Of a stretch of DNA of 64,000 bases, positions 34,446 to 43,635 are shown piece after piece (positions within the stretch are counted from its first letter, which is position 1; each line of letters starts with the position of its first letter). Both the position numbers and the translations under genes were made by a program. The stretch lies in NCBI GenBank assembly GCA_002396085.1, contig DGWI01000015.1, positions 1 to 64,000 on the forward strand, in the 5' to 3' direction. The notes beneath the pieces were generated by a model, which had not been told where the DNA came from, searched no databases, and saw nothing but the letters and a program-made list of their open reading frames with translations. The DNA comes from Porphyromonadaceae bacterium UBA4262 (lineage in GTDB: Bacteria > Bacteroidota > Bacteroidia > Bacteroidales > Muribaculaceae).

Positions 34446-36893
34446 TTATTTACCTAACAGTATGTTAATAATTGCGTTGACATCGGCGATATCGACTGCG
34501 CCATCGCCCGTAAGATCGGCGTCGACCTGTGTGTCAATCCCCAGCATGGCATTGATGGCGATGTTGACATCGGCAATGTCGACCTTGCCGTCGTGGTTAA
34601 GGTCGCCGGTCACATTGCCTGCGATGATGGCATTGAGTTGAACAGCGCCCTCGGCGGGCATCACAAAGGCATATTCCCTGCCGGTGACAGTGGACGTTGA
34701 TACCTGTCCATTGGCCATTGTTGTGACAACACGCCACCCTGTGATGTCGAGACTGGTCGTCTGAGCACGCACCACCACATTGCGATGCGCAAACATCTTG
34801 CCGTCAAAGTTGTGATAGCGCAGCGGCACATCGTTGATGCTCAAGTTGATGACCTGTTGCTGGGCTTCAGGCAGTTCGACATTGACGGTGAGCGGAATGG
34901 GCGCCCCCAGGCTGTAGAACTGCGACAAGTGGTCATACATGAAATTGGCGCGCCCCTCGAGCCAATGATTGGCAAAGGCCATGGCACTGGCGTAGTTGCT
35001 CACCTCCCAATAGTTGGGAATGGCCGCCTGATAGAAGGGAATCTCGTCCTTGACCATAACATACATGGGGTCCCACACGGCATGGGCGCCGCGTGCATTG
35101 AGGAAGTCACCCATGTAGATGGCCATCAGGTTGGTGAACTGACGCTTGTATTCATCGTTTTTCATCATGTTGCGGAACATGATGGTGTAGTCCCACTCGT
35201 TGGAGCCCTGCGCCCCCAGGTTAATGCCATGCTGCAGGGCATAACCCGGATTGTAGAACCACTCGAAGATGGGGAAGTCATAGTCGATATCGTCCAAGCC
35301 CAGCCCGAAGTCGCAATCCTTGGCGATGATGCGCCAGCGCCCGCCCTCCTGTGTGGGTCGCCACCACATGCAATTGTTGCCCGGGAAGTCATAGTTGTTG
35401 AAGTAGAAGTTCATGGCCATGATGTTGTTGAACTCCGGCAGGTCGACGCGCTGGGCATACTCGTCAACTGAGTGTCCGGCCTGGCTATAGAATGCCTTGA
35501 AGTCCTCCCAATGCTGGGGATTGCCCGCCTTGATCTCGGTGCCCCAATACTCCACCATGTCGATACTGTCGGCCACGGCGCTGCCATAGTTCGTCTCGAT
35601 GTTGTGGTCGTTGCTGCGCTCGCGCACGTTGAGCATGCCATAGTACTTGCCGTTGATAAACACCATGGCAGGCTGCCATGCCTGCCAGTCGATATCGGCA
35701 TTCATGCCCATGGTGCGCTGGATGATGGCGTCGCGCATATAGAGCGACTTGAAGTCGTTGCCACCGTTGCGCAACACGAGCGACTTAAACTCGGTCTTGC
35801 CGGGTTTCTGCTGGGGGAAGAACTCATAGCGCATGCGCTTGGTGCCGAAGCGCTTGTTGGCATAGACCACGAGCGACTTGATCGAGAAGAAGCGCGACGA
35901 CTGCCCCATGACGCGCGTCTCACACAACTGGTTGATGACGCTGGGGGCGGCATTCTCGGGGAAATACTCGATGTTGACCGGCCGCCGCCAGGGATAGTAA
36001 AAGTTGGGGACCCTGAGGTTTCCGCTAGGTGTCCACTCAATCTCACCGCCAGCCAGGATGCCACGGCTCTCACCCCAGATATAGGCATCGTCGGTGACTA
36101 GCGAAACCACGGGTAACGTCTGGTTGCGCCCGAGCATGATGTAGGAGTGGGTGGTACTGCGCGGTGACAGGTAGCCATCGCACATCAGGACCGCACGCAC
36201 CAGCGTGGTGGTGTCGAATGTCAGAGGCTCGCTATAGACCGCACTGGCTGCCGTTGGCTCACTGCCATCCAGCGTGTAGTGAATCTGTGTCCCCTCGGGC
36301 GTTCCGTCGGGCAGACTCAAGGTGAGCGTGATGTTCTCGCCGGTCGAGAGCACACACCCCTGACGGCTGAACACCGGATTGCCCAGCAGGGAGGTGAGCA
36401 ATCGCCCACAGTTAGTCCTACCAGGTGTGGGCGTAGCTTGATAGCCCCACTCGGTGGCACCATCGGTGATGCGCCCATAGGCGATGTTGGGTGCCGGCTG
36501 CTTGGCCAGATTCACCACCTGGTCAATGACCTGACCGTCCTTGAACAGATAGAGCGAACCGCCCTTGCCCGAATCGAGACGGAACGGCACATGCCGCCCT
36601 TCGTTCTCCTCGTCGCAATAGAGGATGATGGTACCATGGGCGGTAATCTGCGCATTGGGCAATGACCACGCCTGGTTGACATCAGATGTCAGCCCCAACT
36701 TGTAGTTGCCCAAGGTGACGCGCTGGTCACCGGCATTGTACAGTTCAACCCACGAGTCGGGAAACTGGCCTGAGTCATCCCACAAGCAATCGATGTTAGA
36801 CTGCATCAACTCGTTGATGACAACTTGCGCCTGGCTGTCAAGGCCACTTATGGCTCCAGCCAAAACGATGAATGGTAAGAGTTTAAGTTTCAT
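34446..36893 (-). CDS. Secreted CotH kinase-family protein with lamin-tail domain and dockerin
   Basis: The 815-residue product has a signal peptide (1 to ~22). A lamin-tail-like domain (VVINELMQSN...DSWVELYNAG) spans about 24-150, followed by a chitobiase-type C-terminal-like segment (IHYTLDGSEPTAAS) near 205-255. A CotH domain follows (about 340-640) with FKSLVLRNGGNDF, GKYYGMLNVRERSN and IAKDCDFGLGLDD, which hold the residues expected for the atypical kinase fold. A short beta domain and a dockerin pair (763-815, GDLNHDGKVDIAD and ADLTGDGAVDIAD) end in LGK. CotH kinases phosphorylate proteins in spores; the extracellular role in Bacteroidales is unknown. Confidence 0.88.
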   Translation of the reverse strand: MKLKLLPFIVLAGAISGLDSQAQVVINELMQSNIDCLWDDSGQFPDSWVELYNAGDQRVTLGNYKLGLTSDVNQAWSLPNAQITAHGTIILYCDEENEGRHVPFRLDSGKGGSLYLFKDGQVIDQVVNLAKQPAPNIAYGRITDGATEWGYQATPTPGRTNCGRLLTSLLGNPVFSRQGCVLSTGENITLTLSLPDGTPEGTQIHYTLDGSEPTAASAVYSEPLTFDTTTLVRAVLMCDGYLSPRSTTHSYIMLGRNQTLPVVSLVTDDAYIWGESRGILAGGEIEWTPSGNLRVPNFYYPWRRPVNIEYFPENAAPSVINQLCETRVMGQSSRFFSIKSLVVYANKRFGTKRMRYEFFPQQKPGKTEFKSLVLRNGGNDFKSLYMRDAIIQRTMGMNADIDWQAWQPAMVFINGKYYGMLNVRERSNDHNIETNYGSAVADSIDMVEYWGTEIKAGNPQHWEDFKAFYSQAGHSVDEYAQRVDLPEFNNIMAMNFYFNNYDFPGNNCMWWRPTQEGGRWRIIAKDCDFGLGLDDIDYDFPIFEWFYNPGYALQHGINLGAQGSNEWDYTIMFRNMMKNDEYKRQFTNLMAIYMGDFLNARGAHAVWDPMYVMVKDEIPFYQAAIPNYWEVSNYASAMAFANHWLEGRANFMYDHLSQFYSLGAPIPLTVNVELPEAQQQVINLSINDVPLRYHNFDGKMFAHRNVVVRAQTTSLDITGWRVVTTMANGQVSTSTVTGREYAFVMPAEGAVQLNAIIAGNVTGDLNHDGKVDIADVNIAINAMLGIDTQVDADLTGDGAVDIADVNAIINILLGK

Positions 36894-36913
36894 GGTTGGA
36901 TGGATCTTTATAG

Positions 36914-39100
36914 TTATGGGCGTATCAAGGTTGAGCCTGTTGTCATCGGGTCGGCTGTGTTGAGTTGCACGGCATAGAGCTGGCCGGGAATGAGCGATGA
37001 GAGGTCGAGCGTGCCATCGTGGTCGAGCGTTGCCGCTAGTGCCCGCTGGCCATCGGGGGTGTAGATGGTGACCTCGCCGGCGGCATCGCCCGCCATGTCG
37101 ACATGCAGCCGATTGTCACGCACATCGATGCGGGCCTGACGTGGCTGGTGCGTCGACAGATTGGGAATGTTGTCCATCGCGCCCAGGATGTAGAGCAGAC
37201 CCTTGTAGACATCTATCTGACCGTAGCCGTAAGTGTTGTTGGGGTAAGTCATTGAGGCTTCGGGCTTGGTGGCAGTGTGTGCCAGCACCTCCTCGATGCG
37301 CTCGGCCGTGAGCGTGGGGTCGGCCTCGAGCCACAATGCGATAGCACCAGCCACAACAGGCGTTGACATCGATGTGCCCGACTGGGCCATAAAGTAAAAG
37401 TCCTTGCCACCGACATTGACCTTGTCGACCAGCGACTTGCGCGACTCGTCAACGCTCGAGAACGAGTTGAAAGCCGCATTGATGTTCAGTCCCGGTGCCA
37501 CAACCGTGGGCTTGATGCGACCGTCAAACGTGGGCCCCTGCGATGAGAATTTGGTGATTTGACCCACCTGATTAGGAGCATAGCCAATCATGTCGGCGTT
37601 GGTCTCGCCATCGATGTTGGTGAACGTCGACTTGTAGCCCGTGGCACCCACACTGATGATGCCATCGAGCGTGGCAGGCCACGAAACCGTGCATCCGGGC
37701 TGAGCATCGTTATAGACGCTGGACCCGCCGACATTGACCATCGGGCAGAGGAAGAGGTCGCTGTAGGCCCATGCCGGCCCGTCGCCGGTGACCGAGCACA
37801 GCGCGCCGCACAACAACAGATAGAACAGGTCGGGCATCTTGCCATCGACGTGATAGACTGTGCCACGCTCATCTTGCATGTCGCTGCGCGTGATGGCCAG
37901 CTTGACATCACCCTGGCTGATGGTTGTCGCCAGCCAGCAGGTGTCGCCTTGCAGCGCGTCGACGCTATCGGTATCAAATGCCAGCGTGCCCTGGATGCCA
38001 CCGCCCGAGAACTTATAGCCCAGGAAGTCAAACTGCACGCGCTGGTTGACCGGGGTGACAATGTCCATGTCGATGGTGCCACCACCGCCAATGCCGTGGA
38101 CGATGCCCACGCCGGCCTGTCGGTCGCCATCGGGTTTCTCCATGCGACACATGCTGTTGCCCTCATTGCCGGCCCCGCCCACAATGATGCGTCCCGGGCC
38201 CACCAACTGCAGCAACGCCTCGCCCTCGAGCAACCGCTGCCTGGTGAGCGTGAGACTCTCGCAGCTGCTAAAGTTGATGACACAGGGCTTCCCATCGGCC
38301 GCTGCGCGGTCAAAGATGTACTTGAAGCCCAGCACGGCAGTGGCCGAGGTCAACGCGTCGGGATTCTCAAACTCGTCACGGGTCGAGTTGAAGTCGGCCA
38401 CATAGATGTCGCTCTCGGGAGCCATGCCGGGATACTTGCCCTGCACGGGCGAGCCGGCCATAGTGCCCATCACATGGGTGCCATGAGTGCCTAAATAGGT
38501 GTACTGCGAGTGCCCATAGGCAGCAATCTCGTCGGTTGTCTCCAGCGCATGGCCCAGTGTGCCGTCGGCGTTGGGCCAGTGGAAGTCGTAATAGTACTTG
38601 ACACGCAACTGCCCATTGGCGTCTGCAAAGGCGGGATGGGTAAAGTCAAAGCAACTGTCGAACACTCCGGCAGCCACGCCACGCCCCTTGAAAGCCTGAG
38701 GCAGATCCTGCCCCACATAGACCGGAGTGGCATTGATGATGCCTGGCGTGCTGTCCATGGCTGGGCGCGGCATGCGCTCGGCCTCGATGCGCTCTATGCG
38801 CGGGTCTTGCGACAGGTCGGCCACACGGTCGATAGGGATGTCGACGATGTGGATGCGTCCCACATGGTCGATGACACGGCACCCGTAAGCCGTCAGGATG
38901 TCGGGCGACTGGTTGCTGTCGACAAATGTGAGCAATGCCTGGAACGTGCGACTGGCAGGTGCCTTAGCACCCGGACGACTATCGCTCATGTTGTGGCAGA
39001 TGTCCATCACGCCGCGCGACACCTTGCTTGTGACTATTGCTTGCTGAGCCTGCACTGTGAGTGCGGCCAACATGATGATGAGGGTTATGATCTTTTTCAT
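36914..39100 (-). CDS. Secreted subtilisin-like serine protease (S8)
   Basis: The 728-residue product has a signal peptide (1 to ~18) and a prodomain-like region (to ~135). The catalytic triad is visible: Asp148 in GVFDSCFDFTHPAF, His206 in GTHGTHVMGTMAG, Ser577 in SGTSMSTPVVAGA. An insert of ~180 residues between the His and Ser segments is probably a beta-sandwich. The C-terminal part (LSSLIPGQLYAVQL...STLIRP) resembles Bacteroidales sorting tails, and no dockerin is present. It sits between two dockerin genes with gaps of 12 and 20 bp, so it belongs to the same operon; it may process the neighbours. Confidence 0.9.
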   Translation of the reverse strand: MKKIITLIIMLAALTVQAQQAIVTSKVSRGVMDICHNMSDSRPGAKAPASRTFQALLTFVDSNQSPDILTAYGCRVIDHVGRIHIVDIPIDRVADLSQDPRIERIEAERMPRPAMDSTPGIINATPVYVGQDLPQAFKGRGVAAGVFDSCFDFTHPAFADANGQLRVKYYYDFHWPNADGTLGHALETTDEIAAYGHSQYTYLGTHGTHVMGTMAGSPVQGKYPGMAPESDIYVADFNSTRDEFENPDALTSATAVLGFKYIFDRAAADGKPCVINFSSCESLTLTRQRLLEGEALLQLVGPGRIIVGGAGNEGNSMCRMEKPDGDRQAGVGIVHGIGGGGTIDMDIVTPVNQRVQFDFLGYKFSGGGIQGTLAFDTDSVDALQGDTCWLATTISQGDVKLAITRSDMQDERGTVYHVDGKMPDLFYLLLCGALCSVTGDGPAWAYSDLFLCPMVNVGGSSVYNDAQPGCTVSWPATLDGIISVGATGYKSTFTNIDGETNADMIGYAPNQVGQITKFSSQGPTFDGRIKPTVVAPGLNINAAFNSFSSVDESRKSLVDKVNVGGKDFYFMAQSGTSMSTPVVAGAIALWLEADPTLTAERIEEVLAHTATKPEASMTYPNNTYGYGQIDVYKGLLYILGAMDNIPNLSTHQPRQARIDVRDNRLHVDMAGDAAGEVTIYTPDGQRALAATLDHDGTLDLSSLIPGQLYAVQLNTADPMTTGSTLIRP

Positions 39101-39112
39101 GATTGCAGTGTG

Positions 39113-40066
39113 TTAGAGGTTGATGTCACATGCCAGGCGCAAGCCCAGATAACTATTAGTTGTAGCAGCGGGGAAGTAGCCGCGCCACGTGTTGCGGCAG
39201 TAGTTGCCGCCCCAGCGCCATGATCCGCCACGCACCACTGGGTCGCCGCCCTCGGCCTGCCATACATTGGCGGCGGGCCACACGGCATAAGTGTCTGCAT
39301 GAGTGTCCTGAACCCACTCTAGCACATTGCCGCTCATGTCATACAGACCCAGCGCATTGGGCTGCAACAGGCCCACAGCATGAGTCTCGCCACCGGCATT
39401 GGCGGCAGTCCACGCCACTTGGGTCAGATCATCGCCCCCGGCATAGAGCGCCGTCGACTGGTGCAGCCCACCTCGGGCGGCATACTCCCACTCGGCCTCG
39501 GTGAGCAGACGATAGGGCTTGCCGGTCTTCTCGACCAACTTCTGGACAAAGGCCTGAGCATCGGCCCAACTGACCATCTCGACAGGACGCCGCTCGCCCT
39601 CGAAGGCCGAAGGGTTGCTGCTCATCACAGCCTGCCACAGGTCTTGCGTGACCTCGTAGCGGCACACCTTGAATGCAGGCAAGGTGACCGAGTGCACCGG
39701 ACGCTCCCATGCGTGGCTGTAGGGCGCCACACCATCGGCAGTGCCCATGTCAAATGTGCCGCCCTCGACCGTCACCATGTCGGCCTCGAGGCGCGTAAAC
39801 ACATCACCAGGCTGCACCTTGCCCAGCATAATGTTGATCACCGCGTTGACATCGGCAATGTCCACCTGGCCGTCGCCAGTCACATCGCTCGCTGCTTGTA
39901 ACTCGTCACTCGTATCTATTTTGCCCAGCATCACGTTGATCACCGCGTTGACATCGGCAATGTCCACCTGGCCGTCGCCAGTCACGTCGCCAGTGACCAC
40001 AGTTGCAGACCCAGCCGCCACGGCCACACCCAGCATGGCCGCGCAAATGAATAATAACTTTCTCAT
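39113..40066 (-). CDS. Secreted N-terminal dockerin plus SUMF1/FGE-fold protein, first gene of the operon
   Basis: A 317-residue paralogue of the protein at 4268-5260. Signal peptide (1 to ~18), dockerin pair at about 26-83 (GDVTGDGQVDIAD twice, linker IDTSDELQAAS), SUMF1 domain at about 97-317 (MVTVEGGTFDMGTA, YEVTQDLWQAVMS, YRLLTEAEWEYAARGG, ALGLYDMSGNVLEWVQD). The pair of active-site cysteines after RGGS is incomplete (RGGSWRWGGNYC): the first is Trp, so formylglycine activity is unlikely. It is the promoter-proximal gene of a four-gene minus-strand unit; the promoter at 40106-40136 has both boxes. Confidence 0.87.
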   Translation of the reverse strand: MRKLLFICAAMLGVAVAAGSATVVTGDVTGDGQVDIADVNAVINVMLGKIDTSDELQAASDVTGDGQVDIADVNAVINIMLGKVQPGDVFTRLEADMVTVEGGTFDMGTADGVAPYSHAWERPVHSVTLPAFKVCRYEVTQDLWQAVMSSNPSAFEGERRPVEMVSWADAQAFVQKLVEKTGKPYRLLTEAEWEYAARGGLHQSTALYAGGDDLTQVAWTAANAGGETHAVGLLQPNALGLYDMSGNVLEWVQDTHADTYAVWPAANVWQAEGGDPVVRGGSWRWGGNYCRNTWRGYFPAATTNSYLGLRLACDINL

Positions 40067-40105
40067 GATCGACTTCTTGTTATCAGTTTAATGGCTTTAT
40101 GGCTA

Positions 40106-40136
40106 CAAAAGTAACAAGAAAAAACGATTGAGCAAA
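40106..40136 (-). promoter_or_regulatory. Promoter of the SUMF1-S8-CotH-C10 operon
   Basis: On the minus strand TTTG (40133-40136), a 19-bp spacer and TACTTTTG (40106-40113), 40 bp upstream of the first ATG. Confidence 0.65.
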
Positions 40137-40220
40137 TTATTCTACCAAAAAATCACACAAAATACATTTGGGCAGATTTTCGTGCTAATCTGCCCGAACT
40201 GCGAAGGCTCCCCTCCCGCG

Positions 40221-40262
40221 CAACTTGTAACTCGTAGCTCGTAACTCGTAGCTCGTAACTTT
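40221..40262. repeat. Heptamer array, ACGAGTT class
   Basis: On the minus strand AGTTACG, AGCTACG, AGTTACG, AGCTACG, AGTTACA units, between the operon promoter and the C69 terminator. Confidence 0.7.
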
Positions 40263-40308
40263 TTTACCACAACTGCGGCTGAGGTCTGCCATCTGAGAGC
40301 AACTGAAA

Positions 40309-40340
40309 CGGGGCCAGAGCACTGTTGTGCTCTGGCCCCG
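40309..40340 (-). terminator. Strong hairpin terminator of the C69 peptidase gene
   Basis: A perfect 14-bp stem (CGGGGCCAGAGCAC with its complement), loop TGTT, 20 bp past the stop, followed on the minus strand by TTTCAGTT. Confidence 0.8.
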
Positions 40341-40359
40341 CGGGTGATTGTAACTCGAG

Positions 40360-42015
40360 TTACTTCTCCATCTCGAGCACGCGCAGGTGCTCGGCATCGC
40401 CATCCTTGACGATAGCGTCGAAGTACTCCTGGTTGTAGCCACCGAAGGTGGGTTGCACGGGCACGCCGGCTGCGTTGCGCTCAAAGTGGCCGTCCTTCTC
40501 CTTCTTGATGTTGCCGTCCAGATATTTGACAAACAGGTACTCACCCAACTGGCGATAGCGCAGCGTGGCCTGCTGTGCCTGGTCGCACGAGTAGTTGGTA
40601 AGCATTTCGATGGCCTGGGCTGGGTTCTGCTTGTACAGCGCCAGCGCCCGTGCCTCAATGCCCGCCTGATTGCGGTGCCAGGCATCCTCGATGTCGTTCT
40701 GCACCTTGCGTATGTCGCCAATCATCTGGTTGTAGCGGCTGTAGGCCTGGTTGGCCACCCAGTTGTTGACCCAGAAGGCACTCTCCCAGTTCAGCGTATA
40801 GAGGTCGGCAGTGCCCTGGGCATAACTGCGGGGCACCTCGGTGATGCAACAGTACATGGGCACAAACACGGCGGTGTTGGCATCGTCGACGCCAAACCAA
40901 TGCACGCCACCCACGGCGTCGGGCAGCCATGAGCGCATCTGCGAGACGAAGACCCATCCCGTCTGCTGCGTGGCGATAGCACGCTCATGCAAGTATTCCT
41001 TGCCGTCGACTTTATACTCCATGGGACGCCAGCGGTAGGGCACGTCATAGAGGATCTTCGATCCCTTGTCCTTGGTCATGTCGAAGGGGGTGCCCTCATA
41101 GTGGTCGCGCATCATGTTCTGCACGTCGCGAACGCTGACCTTGCGGTTGGGCTTGACATAGAGGGGCATCACCTCGGCACCCTTCTTGCCGTTGATGAAG
41201 GGCAGATAGCGGTCCATGCCGGTGGCGAAGCGGTTGAAGTAACTCCACACGCGGGCATCGCAGCCGCGCAGGGTGCCGAAGTCAGCCGGACAGTAGGTCT
41301 GGCTGAAGTCAAACTCGGCGTCCTTGCCGTTGAACCAACCCATCTTGCGGGCAAACGAGATGACATCCTTCGAGTAGATGCAGTTGGCCTTGTCCTTCAA
41401 GGGGAAGGTGTGGATGCGGGGCTGGTTGGCGTGGCCCGAGATGCAATCGTCGGGAATGCGCTGTGCCACCCACACGGCACCGCGCTCCTTGCCGCCCTTG
41501 CCGATGAGGTCGAGCACCCAGATCTCGTTGGGGTCGCCAATCGAGAACGACTCGCCCTCGCTGCGATAGCCATACTTGGCCACCAGGTCGGTCATGATGG
41601 TGAGCGCCTCGCGGGCAGTGCGGGCACGCTGCAGGCCGATGTAGATGAGGCTGCCATAGTCGATGATGCCCGTGGTGTCCTCCAACTCATGACGACCACC
41701 CCAGGTGCTCTCGCCGATGGTCACCTGATGCTCATTGATGTTGCCCACCACAGCATAGGTGTGAGCAACCTCGGGAATCTCACCCAGATATTTGCCCGAG
41801 TCCCAGTCATAGATCTTGCGCATCTCGCCGGGCTTGTGGTCGGCAGCCGGCAGATACTGCATATCGCCATAAAGGGTGTGAGAGTCGGCGGCATAGGAGA
41901 TAATGGTCGATCCGTCGGCCGATGCGGCCTTGCCCACGATGAGGTTGGTACAGGCCCATGCGCTGGTGGTGCCAGCCAGGGCCACCACAGCGAGTGATAA
42001 AAGAAGGTGTTTCAT
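40360..42015 (-). CDS. Secreted C69-family dipeptidase
   Basis: The 551-residue product has a signal peptide that ends right before the catalytic Cys (TTSAWACTNLIVGKAAS), as expected for an N-terminal nucleophile hydrolase. Conserved C69 features follow: DGSTIISYAADSH, NINEHQVTIGESTWGGR, GESFSIGDPNEIWVLDLIGKG, VWSYFNRFATGMDRYLPF and WFGVDDANTAVFVP. These enzymes cleave dipeptides in the periplasm or outside the cell. ATG 42015 is chosen; the region in front of it is a heptamer array. Confidence 0.92.
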   Translation of the reverse strand: MKHLLLSLAVVALAGTTSAWACTNLIVGKAASADGSTIISYAADSHTLYGDMQYLPAADHKPGEMRKIYDWDSGKYLGEIPEVAHTYAVVGNINEHQVTIGESTWGGRHELEDTTGIIDYGSLIYIGLQRARTAREALTIMTDLVAKYGYRSEGESFSIGDPNEIWVLDLIGKGGKERGAVWVAQRIPDDCISGHANQPRIHTFPLKDKANCIYSKDVISFARKMGWFNGKDAEFDFSQTYCPADFGTLRGCDARVWSYFNRFATGMDRYLPFINGKKGAEVMPLYVKPNRKVSVRDVQNMMRDHYEGTPFDMTKDKGSKILYDVPYRWRPMEYKVDGKEYLHERAIATQQTGWVFVSQMRSWLPDAVGGVHWFGVDDANTAVFVPMYCCITEVPRSYAQGTADLYTLNWESAFWVNNWVANQAYSRYNQMIGDIRKVQNDIEDAWHRNQAGIEARALALYKQNPAQAIEMLTNYSCDQAQQATLRYRQLGEYLFVKYLDGNIKKEKDGHFERNAAGVPVQPTFGGYNQEYFDAIVKDGDAEHLRVLEMEK

Positions 42016-42042
42016 ATCATTCAATTATAATTGTGAATTTTC

Positions 42043-42138
42043 TGTTTTCAGTTTTCAGTTTTCGGTCATCGGTTATCAGTTGCCGGTTATCAGTTGTGGC
42101 TGAAAGACTGAAGACTGAAAACTGAAAACCGAAAACCA
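42043..42138. repeat. Palindromic heptamer array
   Basis: Units TTTTCAG, TTTTCGG, TTATCAG, TTGCCGG on the left, centre GTTGTGGCTGAAAGACTG, then AGACTGA, AAACTGA, AAACCGA units. It fills the gap between the GldE-like gene and the C69 gene. Confidence 0.8.
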
Positions 42139-42146
42139 ATTGCGCC

Positions 42147-43487
42147 CTAGCCAACGATTTCGACCTTGACGCGGTCGATGCGGTAGCGGTCGAGCTTGAG
42201 GACGGTGAACTTGAAGCGATCAAACGCCACGGTCTCTTGTTCCTTGAGAAAGTCGCCCTTGATGTCAAGCAACAATCCTGCAATGGTCTCGGCATCCTCG
42301 CCATGCTCACCCAGTTCATCCTCCTCGATGTCGAGCACGCGGCAGAAGTCACTGAGCAGCGTCTTGCCATCGAAAGCGTAGACATTGGGACCCAGTTTGT
42401 TGTAGAACCTCTCCTCGGTGTCATACTCATCGTCGATGTCGCCAACAATCTCCTCGAGCACATCCTCAAGTGTGGCGATGCCCTGGGTGCAGCCATACTC
42501 GTCGACGATAATGGCCATGTGCATCTTCTTGGTGCGGAAGTCTTCGAGCAGGTCGTCAATCATGCGGGTCTCGGGCACAAAATAGGCCTGACGCACCAGG
42601 TTCTGCCAGCGGAAGTCGTTGTCACGCTTCCCGATATAGGGAAGTAAGTCCTTGGCATAGAGGATGCCCTTGATGTTGTCGGGTGTCTCGCTATAGACCG
42701 GCATGCGCGAGTAGCCAGTCTCAACCACACGTGCCACCACGTCGTCAAACTTGGTGTCATAGTCGATGTCGACCACGTCGACACGGGGCCGCATGATCTC
42801 ATTGACGGTCTTGTTGCCGAAGGTGAGAATACCCTCGAGCAGTTCCTTCTCATCCTCGTTCTTGACATCGCTCGCCTCCAGGGCGCGGGTGAGATCCTCG
42901 GTCGACAGATCCTCGGCCTGACTCGACATGACACGGCTCACCAGATGTGTGCTCTTGACCATGACCCGTGACAATGGGGATAGCATCCTGACCATCACAG
43001 AGATAGGGCCTGAAGCAAAGGAGGCAAACTTGACATTGTAACTGGTGGCGTAGAGTTTGGGAATAACCTCACCAAAAAGCAGGACCAAGAAAGTGAGAAT
43101 GACGGTCTGCACCAAGAAATCAGCCACAGGGCTGCTGAAATCAAACATCTGATTCATCGCGTAGTTAAGCACAATGATAATCATGATGTTGACCAGATTG
43201 TTGCCAATCAGGATAGTGGCCAGCAGACGCTCGGGAATCTTGAGCAACGACTCTACACGACCCCGCACCGACTCATCGTCAATCGAGTCGACATCGTCTT
43301 GCTTGAGCGAGAAAAAGGCAATCTCGCTACCCGAGTTAAAGGCCGACATGAACAAGCCCGCCAGTGCCACAACGATGGCAACGAGCGAACCCAGTGTGGG
43401 TGCATGAAATGTGATGGGTGACTGCCCAGCCATGGCAGGGAGGGCGCAGATGAGATTCAACAGTGACGATAACGGGTCAGGGTCCAA
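42147..43487 (-). CDS. GldE/CNNM-type membrane protein with CBS domains
   Basis: The 446-residue product has an N-terminal DUF21 region with about four membrane helices (IVVALAGLFMSAFNSGSEIAFFSL, LLATILIGNNLVNIMIIIV), two CBS domains at about 215-345 (EIMRPRVDVVDIDYD, MAIIVDEYGCTQGIATLEDVLEEIVGDI) and a CorC/HlyC domain at the end. It matches the GldE group of Bacteroidetes, linked to gliding in motile species and to metal transport in relatives. Transport of Mg or Co is possible here. The start is TTG at 43487, supported by the MDPDPLSSLL N-terminus as I recall it for the family; ATG 43433 is the alternative. Confidence 0.88.
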   Translation of the reverse strand: MDPDPLSSLLNLICALPAMAGQSPITFHAPTLGSLVAIVVALAGLFMSAFNSGSEIAFFSLKQDDVDSIDDESVRGRVESLLKIPERLLATILIGNNLVNIMIIIVLNYAMNQMFDFSSPVADFLVQTVILTFLVLLFGEVIPKLYATSYNVKFASFASGPISVMVRMLSPLSRVMVKSTHLVSRVMSSQAEDLSTEDLTRALEASDVKNEDEKELLEGILTFGNKTVNEIMRPRVDVVDIDYDTKFDDVVARVVETGYSRMPVYSETPDNIKGILYAKDLLPYIGKRDNDFRWQNLVRQAYFVPETRMIDDLLEDFRTKKMHMAIIVDEYGCTQGIATLEDVLEEIVGDIDDEYDTEERFYNKLGPNVYAFDGKTLLSDFCRVLDIEEDELGEHGEDAETIAGLLLDIKGDFLKEQETVAFDRFKFTVLKLDRYRIDRVKVEIVG

Positions 43488-43562
43488 AGTGAGTTTATAA
43501 TTTAAAGTTTATAAGATACGAATCGCTGGCTACAAGTTGCGGGCTTAATAGCCAAAGCGGTG

Positions 43563-43570
43563 CAAAGATA
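43563..43570 (-). promoter_or_regulatory. -7 box for the GldE-like gene
   Basis: TATCTTTG on the minus strand, 76 bp upstream of the TTG start, divergent from the next promoter. Confidence 0.5.
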
Positions 43571-43596
43571 CGGCATTTTTCTGAATTGGCACACAG

Positions 43597-43620
43597 TTTG
43601 CAAGGATTTTTGTATCTTTG
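43597..43620 (+). promoter_or_regulatory. Promoter for the gene at 43636
   Basis: TATCTTTG at 43613-43620 with TTTG at 43597-43600 (12-bp spacer). The ATG follows only 15 bases later, so the leader is very short. Confidence 0.55.
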
Positions 43621-43635
43621 CAAAAAAATATCACA

